Positions 5,205 to 8,892 of a stretch of 8,892 nucleotides of DNA are shown here, in pieces. The DNA is from Negativibacillus sp. (GTDB taxonomy: Bacteria; Bacillota; Clostridia; Oscillospirales; Ruminococcaceae). Every line of letters starts with the position of its first letter. Position 1 is the stretch's first letter. Location: NCBI GenBank assembly GCA_020024325.1, contig JAHHTY010000071.1, positions 1 through 8,892 on the forward strand, written 5' to 3'. The translations under genes were made by a program, and so were the position numbers. The notes under the pieces are model-generated. The model saw only the letters and a program-made list of their open reading frames with translations. It made no database searches and was not told the origin of the DNA.

Positions 5205-6530
5205 TTATAACATAGGGTTACCAACATCTGTAATTTGAGTTTGAAGTCGTTCAAATTCTTCAGCTTGTTTTTCTGCATGAAGTGGTGTATATCCTTGTTT
5301 CTCAAGAAGATTAACAACTTCTTTTGTGATTTTTACATCCTCTTTTTCTATTGGATGCGGACTGTACCGAGCTTTGATATATTGCTGACGAAGAGACGTA
5401 ATCAATGGTCGGCTTTCCGGAGGAAGGGTTTGCAAAGCTAGCTTTTCGATATGCTGGCTGTTTGCCGAATCAGGAATTACCATTCCCAGATGGATGCAGT
5501 TGCGAAGGAACTTGCGATAATAAAAGCGGACAGCTTCTCTGGGGTCTTTGGGTGGAATCAGGTCATGGGGAGCCTTTTCCGACTCAGAGTCCACTTCCCC
5601 TACAGCAACACTTCGGCGTTGTTTGCCCACATTTTTGTGAAATCTTGAGGAAGAATTTTTCAGACGCTTTATCAAAAGAATGGTCATTGTAAGAATTGCA
5701 ATGATGAAAAAAACAATGACTGTCGCCTTTAGGTGTTCAGGATTTGAAACATCATATGGAGTACCAATAAGGTTTTTTAATGCTTCGTTCATAGGTTGAA
5801 AGAAGCTTTTATCCAGCATATTTACTCTTTTTGATAATTGTTCAAGAAATTCCGGGGGAGTCAGTTTAAGAATAAGGGTGAAAATACCCCCTATAATTAT
5901 CATAAATATATAGATAATCGGTCTGATGATAAATAAGTAAATCCCCTTTATCAACATCTTCAGCAAAGCTAAAAAAGCATGAGAAGAAAACAGAATGGAA
6001 ATTAAGATGACAGTTCCCGAACAGATTAAAACAGATTGTTTATATTTCTTTTGGTTCCATACAGAAAAGTTATGACGCAGCCCTTGTGTCAATATAACAT
6101 TACTGATTACAAAGATGATAGCCAGTGGAATAATGTGGGAAAAATAGTCTGCTCTATCAAAAATCCAAACAATTAAAGTTAAGAAAAATGATATTGTTCC
6201 ACAAGTAACTAAAAATTTTAACTGCTTATTGTAGTTTAAATAGAACTTTTTGAGAGAAACTCCACAAATAATATACAGACAAGCTATCAAAAGAATCAAA
6301 ACAGTAATCCACGATTTTGCCCCAATAAAGCCCAGAGGCAAGAGTAAAAACGGAAGGAATCGCCTGTTTTGATGTTTTTCATCTAGTTCCATCGCAGCAG
6401 CACCGACAAAGGAAAACAAAAACAAAGGGAAAAAGTGTAAGTATAAATCAGTGCCACAGAAAAGGGAACTGGCGGCAAAGAAGAAGAAAGAAAGATCTCC
6501 TAAAATCTTAAAGAAAAAGAAAAAACTCAT
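5205..6530 (-). CDS. Polytopic membrane protein with C-terminal DUF4129 domain
   Basis: The 441-residue product has about eight hydrophobic segments (near 3-25, 30-46, 58-92, 105-125, 131-149, 166-184, 190-222 and 269-288), then a basic linker. A cytoplasmic domain at about 328-393 (PREAVRFYYRKFLRN to LRQQYIKARYSPHP) matches the DUF4129 pattern. Membrane proteins with DUF4129 in MoxR-DUF58 operons are usually TgpA/YebA-type enzymes, with a transglutaminase-like Cys-His-Asp domain between helices and DUF4129. Here the space between the last two hydrophobic segments is only about 45 residues (223-268), so that domain is absent. The start codon overlaps the DUF58 gene stop by 4 nt (ATGA), with GGAGG (6542-6538) 7 nt upstream, so translation is coupled. 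The N-terminus is very Phe-rich. The function is unknown, probably a membrane partner of the two upstream proteins. Confidence 0.8.
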   Translation of the reverse strand: MSFFFFFKILGDLSFFFFAASSLFCGTDLYLHFFPLFLFSFVGAAAMELDEKHQNRRFLPFLLLPLGFIGAKSWITVLILLIACLYIICGVSLKKFYLNYNKQLKFLVTCGTISFFLTLIVWIFDRADYFSHIIPLAIIFVISNVILTQGLRHNFSVWNQKKYKQSVLICSGTVILISILFSSHAFLALLKMLIKGIYLFIIRPIIYIFMIIIGGIFTLILKLTPPEFLEQLSKRVNMLDKSFFQPMNEALKNLIGTPYDVSNPEHLKATVIVFFIIAILTMTILLIKRLKNSSSRFHKNVGKQRRSVAVGEVDSESEKAPHDLIPPKDPREAVRFYYRKFLRNCIHLGMVIPDSANSQHIEKLALQTLPPESRPLITSLRQQYIKARYSPHPIEKEDVKITKEVVNLLEKQGYTPLHAEKQAEEFERLQTQITDVGNPML

Positions 6531-7654
6531 ACTGTTTCCTCCTTATCCTGTTCTTCAGCTGCTTTATGGAGAATATCCGGTGTCAAAATAATAACCTGAC
6601 TGATAGCGCTTTCCTGTAATAATTTTAAACTATCCTTCCAGGAGCTGTCTGTTTCAGGAGTAATAATGATGAAATGTTTTCCGGTTTGCATAGAACGGAA
6701 AGCACGCAGCAGGGTAGAATGAAAATATTCCGATGAGCGAGGGAGGATACGTCCTAAGATTTCCATAACACGGAAAAAATGACGGTTTCCAATACCCTGA
6801 TCTACCGAACACAGAGAATCAATCGGACCCAAGGTGATAGCGTTGGTGGTGAAACTGTATTTCATCTGCCTGGTTTCCAAAATTTCGCAAACTGCTCTGG
6901 CAATGCAAAGACATTCTTCTACGTTTTCTCCATCGGCAAAGGCGTTGGGAACTGATTGTACATTGACCAATACTTCGACACAATAGTCGATGGTATGGTC
7001 ATAGTTTTTAACCAGCATTTTTCCCAAACGTGCACTTTGTATCCAGCTGATATCACGCATTGGTTCTCTTCCGGTGTATTCGGAAAATCCGATTGTCAAC
7101 ATGGGGTCGTCAAAAAGAAAACGTCGGATAGAAATATTCCCCAGGAAATCTCCAAGTAGGTTGTCTAAATCAGGACAAGAAATCTTTTGGGGCATCACAA
7201 CAATTTCTTTAAAAACCTTAATTTCTTCATAGTTATCTTTAAAACCCAAAAAATCTCCGCCATGCAAAGAAGCATTTTGTATTAAATATCTACCACGCTT
7301 TGGCAAACGAACGTCAATGCTACGGTAAAAGATTTGATGTGGAAGCAGATAAAAAGTGGAATGCAGACGAGTCATGTTTAGAGTTTCGGAGAGGTTGCTG
7401 TGCATACGGTCGATATCAGCATCGGTGTCATCCACTAACTCTAGGTTTTCGGGGAATTTTTCTACCATATCTATGTAGGGAAGAAACCAAAATTTATGAT
7501 GTTCTATTTTGGTTGTAATGGTAAATTCCTCGTTTGGCTCTAAAAGAGATTGTGACGGTTCAACATTGTATGTTATTTTATCCATTCCGTGCAAATAAGA
7601 ATATATCTCTGCCGCGGCTAAAACAAGAATGAAGAAAAGAAAAAGAATCAACAT
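6527..7654 (-). CDS. DUF58 family protein, membrane-anchored
   Basis: The 375-residue product has one N-terminal membrane helix (about 1-19) and a beta-rich region (about 25-150). The DUF58 core follows at about 190-222, with GREPMRDISWIQSARLGKML in place of the common REYxxGDDxRxIDW-SAR-LxV pattern, then a von Willebrand A-like C-terminal part. DUF58 proteins are encoded next to MoxR ATPases and are thought to work with them in protein or cofactor maturation, though the reaction is unproven. The usual MIDAS motif DxSxS expected after the core reads NVQSV (231-235), so metal binding may be lost. AAAGGAGGGG (7670-7661) lies 6 nt before the ATG. The gene lies 39 nt after the MoxR gene and overlaps the next by 4 nt. 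It is equivalent to B. subtilis yeaD. Confidence 0.85.
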   Translation of the reverse strand: MLILFLFFILVLAAAEIYSYLHGMDKITYNVEPSQSLLEPNEEFTITTKIEHHKFWFLPYIDMVEKFPENLELVDDTDADIDRMHSNLSETLNMTRLHSTFYLLPHQIFYRSIDVRLPKRGRYLIQNASLHGGDFLGFKDNYEEIKVFKEIVVMPQKISCPDLDNLLGDFLGNISIRRFLFDDPMLTIGFSEYTGREPMRDISWIQSARLGKMLVKNYDHTIDYCVEVLVNVQSVPNAFADGENVEECLCIARAVCEILETRQMKYSFTTNAITLGPIDSLCSVDQGIGNRHFFRVMEILGRILPRSSEYFHSTLLRAFRSMQTGKHFIIITPETDSSWKDSLKLLQESAISQVIILTPDILHKAAEEQDKEETV

Positions 7655-7693
7655 AAAAATCCCCTCCTTTTGCTTTATAAATTTTGAGAAAAA

Positions 7694-8644
7694 TTAGGAG
7701 TGAATTTTTTCCAGAGGTACAGGAATTTCCGCAAGAAGTTTTTCAAGATAATTTTCAATATCTCCGGTGCGAGTGGTAGCACCAACAGAAATGCGGTGTG
7801 CAAGGACAAACGGCACTAAGTAGCGCACATCTTCCGGAAGAACATAATCTCTGCCGTTGAGGGCAGCAGTTGCCTGTGCAGCTTTATAAAGAGCGATGGT
7901 TCCTCGAGTGGATACACCCAGCATAAATTGAGGCTCACTGCGAGTTTTGGTGACAATATCCAAAATATATCCGGCAACATCATCGGATACGTTGACTTGA
8001 GGGATCATCTCTTTCATTTGACGGATTTCTTCCATCGAAACAACACACTGTAATTCCTCTATCAACTTGACAGCGGGATTGCGTTTTAAAACAGAAATCT
8101 CTTCATTTCGTGTCATATAACCCAGTTTTAATTTCATAAAGAAACGGTCAATTTGTGCTTCGGGAAGAGGGAAGGTTCCATAGGATTCCAAAGGGTTTTG
8201 AGTTGCCATAACCATGAAAGGTTCTTGCAGAAGGGTGGTTTTGCCATCCACGGAAATCTGTCGTTCTTCCATTGCTTCCAAAAGGCTGGACTGGGTTCGA
8301 GGTGTAGCACGGTTAATCTCATCTGCAAGGATGATATTGGAGAAAAGAGGACCCTGACGGAATTGAAACTCACCGGTTTTCTGATTATAGAAGTTGATAC
8401 CCGTCAAGTCGGATGGCAACAAGTCCGGAGTGAACTGAATCCTTTTGAAATCTCCGCCGATTGTTTTAGCAAAAGCTCGTAACAACATGGTCTTTCCGGT
8501 GCCGGGAACATCTTCTAACAAAACATGACCGGAACATAAAAAGGATGTAAAGACAAGATTGATGACATCATCTTTACCGACAATCACCTGACTACAATTT
8601 TTTAGTACCTTTTCTTTACAGTTAGTGAATAAAGAAACATCCAT
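7694..8644 (-). CDS. MoxR family AAA+ ATPase
   Basis: The 316-residue product is a complete MoxR-type AAA+ ATPase, a cytoplasmic chaperone-like machine that usually acts on a partner with a VWA-like domain. It shows Walker A PGTGKT (47-52), Walker B IILADE (104-109) followed by INRA, sensor 1 MATQNP (146-151), the conserved LPEAQIDRF stretch (160-168) and sensor 2 with Arg247 in VSTRGT. No catalytic residue is missing. The start at 8644 is chosen because AAAGGTGG (8659-8652) lies 7 nt upstream. Longer in-frame versions, up to 11 residues more from TTG at 8677, lack such a site. It is the first gene of a three-gene operon with DUF58 and DUF4129 proteins, comparable to B. subtilis yeaC. The likely partner is the DUF58 protein. 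Confidence 0.93.
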   Translation of the reverse strand: MDVSLFTNCKEKVLKNCSQVIVGKDDVINLVFTSFLCSGHVLLEDVPGTGKTMLLRAFAKTIGGDFKRIQFTPDLLPSDLTGINFYNQKTGEFQFRQGPLFSNIILADEINRATPRTQSSLLEAMEERQISVDGKTTLLQEPFMVMATQNPLESYGTFPLPEAQIDRFFMKLKLGYMTRNEEISVLKRNPAVKLIEELQCVVSMEEIRQMKEMIPQVNVSDDVAGYILDIVTKTRSEPQFMLGVSTRGTIALYKAAQATAALNGRDYVLPEDVRYLVPFVLAHRISVGATTRTGDIENYLEKLLAEIPVPLEKIHS

Positions 8645-8727
8645 GAAAAAACCACCTTTCATAAGCATCTCACTCAATCATAAATCCCCCGCAAAAATAT
8701 TTCTATTTGCTGAAGAAGATTGCTGAT

Positions 8728-8756
8728 AATATAACACAGTGCCGCTACAAAGTCAA
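8728..8756 (-). promoter_or_regulatory. Promoter of the MoxR-DUF58-DUF4129 operon
   Basis: On the minus strand, TTGACT (8756-8751) is followed by a 17-nt spacer and TATATT (8733-8728), with an extended TGn before the -10. The predicted start is near 8721, giving a 77-nt leader. A/T-rich DNA (8757-8795) upstream could act as an UP element. No other promoter is evident inside the operon, whose gaps are 39 nt and a 4-nt overlap. Confidence 0.8.
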
Positions 8757-8839
8757 CATAATTTATATATTTTTATAATTGATGAGTAATAATTTTGAAA
8801 AGAATATACAAGATAAACAAAAACAGGAATTTCTATTAT

Positions 8840-8892
8840 TGAAGTGCACCCCATTTGTTAGACAGTATGATATACTGAAAAACAAGTGGGGT
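8840..8892 (+). mobile_element. Probable end of an IS3-family (IS150-group) insertion sequence, cut by the window edge
   Basis: The stretch starting TG at 8840 and reading GTGCACCCCATTTGTTAGACA (8844-8864) resembles the terminal inverted repeat of IS150-type elements, which begins TGTACTGCACCC followed by a TTGTTGGAC-like stretch. An extended -10-like TGATATACT (8868-8876) lies inside it. No transposase codon sequence is in the window, so the element's length, integrity and orientation cannot be judged. The assignment is from remembered family ends, not a search. The exact outer boundary could be a few bases off. Confidence 0.5.
8848..8892 (+). repeat. Inverted repeat inside the putative IS end
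   Basis: ACCCCATTTGTT (8848-8859) and AACAAGTGGGGT (8881-8892) are reverse complements at 11 of 12 positions, the exception being a G-T wobble. They enclose 21 nt that contain the -10-like element. The right arm ends exactly at the window edge, so the repeat may be longer. In RNA read from outside it would form a stable 12-bp hairpin, while RNA started from the internal -10 would lack the left arm. Confidence 0.6.

Noticed and set aside
5405..5692. Open frame on the plus strand inside the DUF4129 protein gene
   Set aside because: It lies opposite a well-supported gene that is translationally coupled to its neighbour, and has no promoter or family features.
8153..8482. Open frame on the plus strand opposite the MoxR Walker region
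   Set aside because: It covers the coding strand of conserved AAA+ motifs and is a shadow of that gene.
8645..8677. Longer MoxR protein starting at 8677 or at the ATGs in between
   Set aside because: The AAAGGTGG site at 8659-8652 is correctly spaced only for the ATG at 8644, and the family needs no such extension.
8670..8681. Three-codon upstream reading frame (Met-Ile-Glu-stop) in the MoxR leader on the minus strand, preceded by GGGGGA
   Set aside because: It is too short to judge and its spacing to the G-run is only 3 nt. It is probably chance.

Overview
The window looks like a chromosomal segment of a low-GC Gram-positive bacterium (Bacillota), most likely an anaerobic gut member of the Clostridia. 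The reasons are A/T-rich intergenic DNA, strong AAGGAGG-type ribosome binding sites 6-9 nt before nearly every start, TTGACA/TATAAT promoters with 17-nt spacers and an extended TGn element, separate secD and secF genes, and a three-gene MoxR/DUF58/DUF4129 operon like B. subtilis yeaC-yeaD-yebA. The genus cannot be fixed from sequence reading alone.

Layout. Positions 1-36 hold the first 12 codons of a leftward small membrane-protein gene, possibly the FeoB-associated type, with a clear promoter and a palindrome in its leader. It diverges from purB (393-1826, adenylosuccinate lyase), which has its own promoter and a hairpin-bearing leader and is followed by a bulged hairpin and a good intrinsic terminator. 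A 161-residue orphan lipoprotein gene follows (2042-2527) under its own extended -10 promoter. Next comes secD-secF (2723-4129 and 4129-5052, overlapping by 1 nt), which encodes the accessory proton-driven part of the Sec translocon. Its promoter -35 box lies inside a 21-bp palindrome and its leader carries a long hairpin. Two back-to-back terminators (5093-5130 and 5150-5194) separate secDF from a convergent operon.

The leftward operon starts from a promoter at 8728-8756. It encodes a MoxR-family AAA+ ATPase (7694-8644), a DUF58 protein (6527-7654) and a polytopic membrane protein with a C-terminal DUF4129 domain (5205-6530). The third protein is built like the TgpA/YebA transglutaminase partners of this operon type but shows no transglutaminase domain. 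The DUF58 protein appears to have a degenerate metal-binding (MIDAS) site. These two departures make the operon the most interesting protein-coding part of the window.

The last ~53 bases (8840-8892) look like the tip of an IS3-family, IS150-group insertion sequence cut off by the window edge, with an internal inverted repeat that could protect its transposase gene from read-through expression. Apart from these points the window is mostly ordinary housekeeping sequence. I found no CRISPR array, tRNA, rRNA, riboswitch of known type or obvious defence system.
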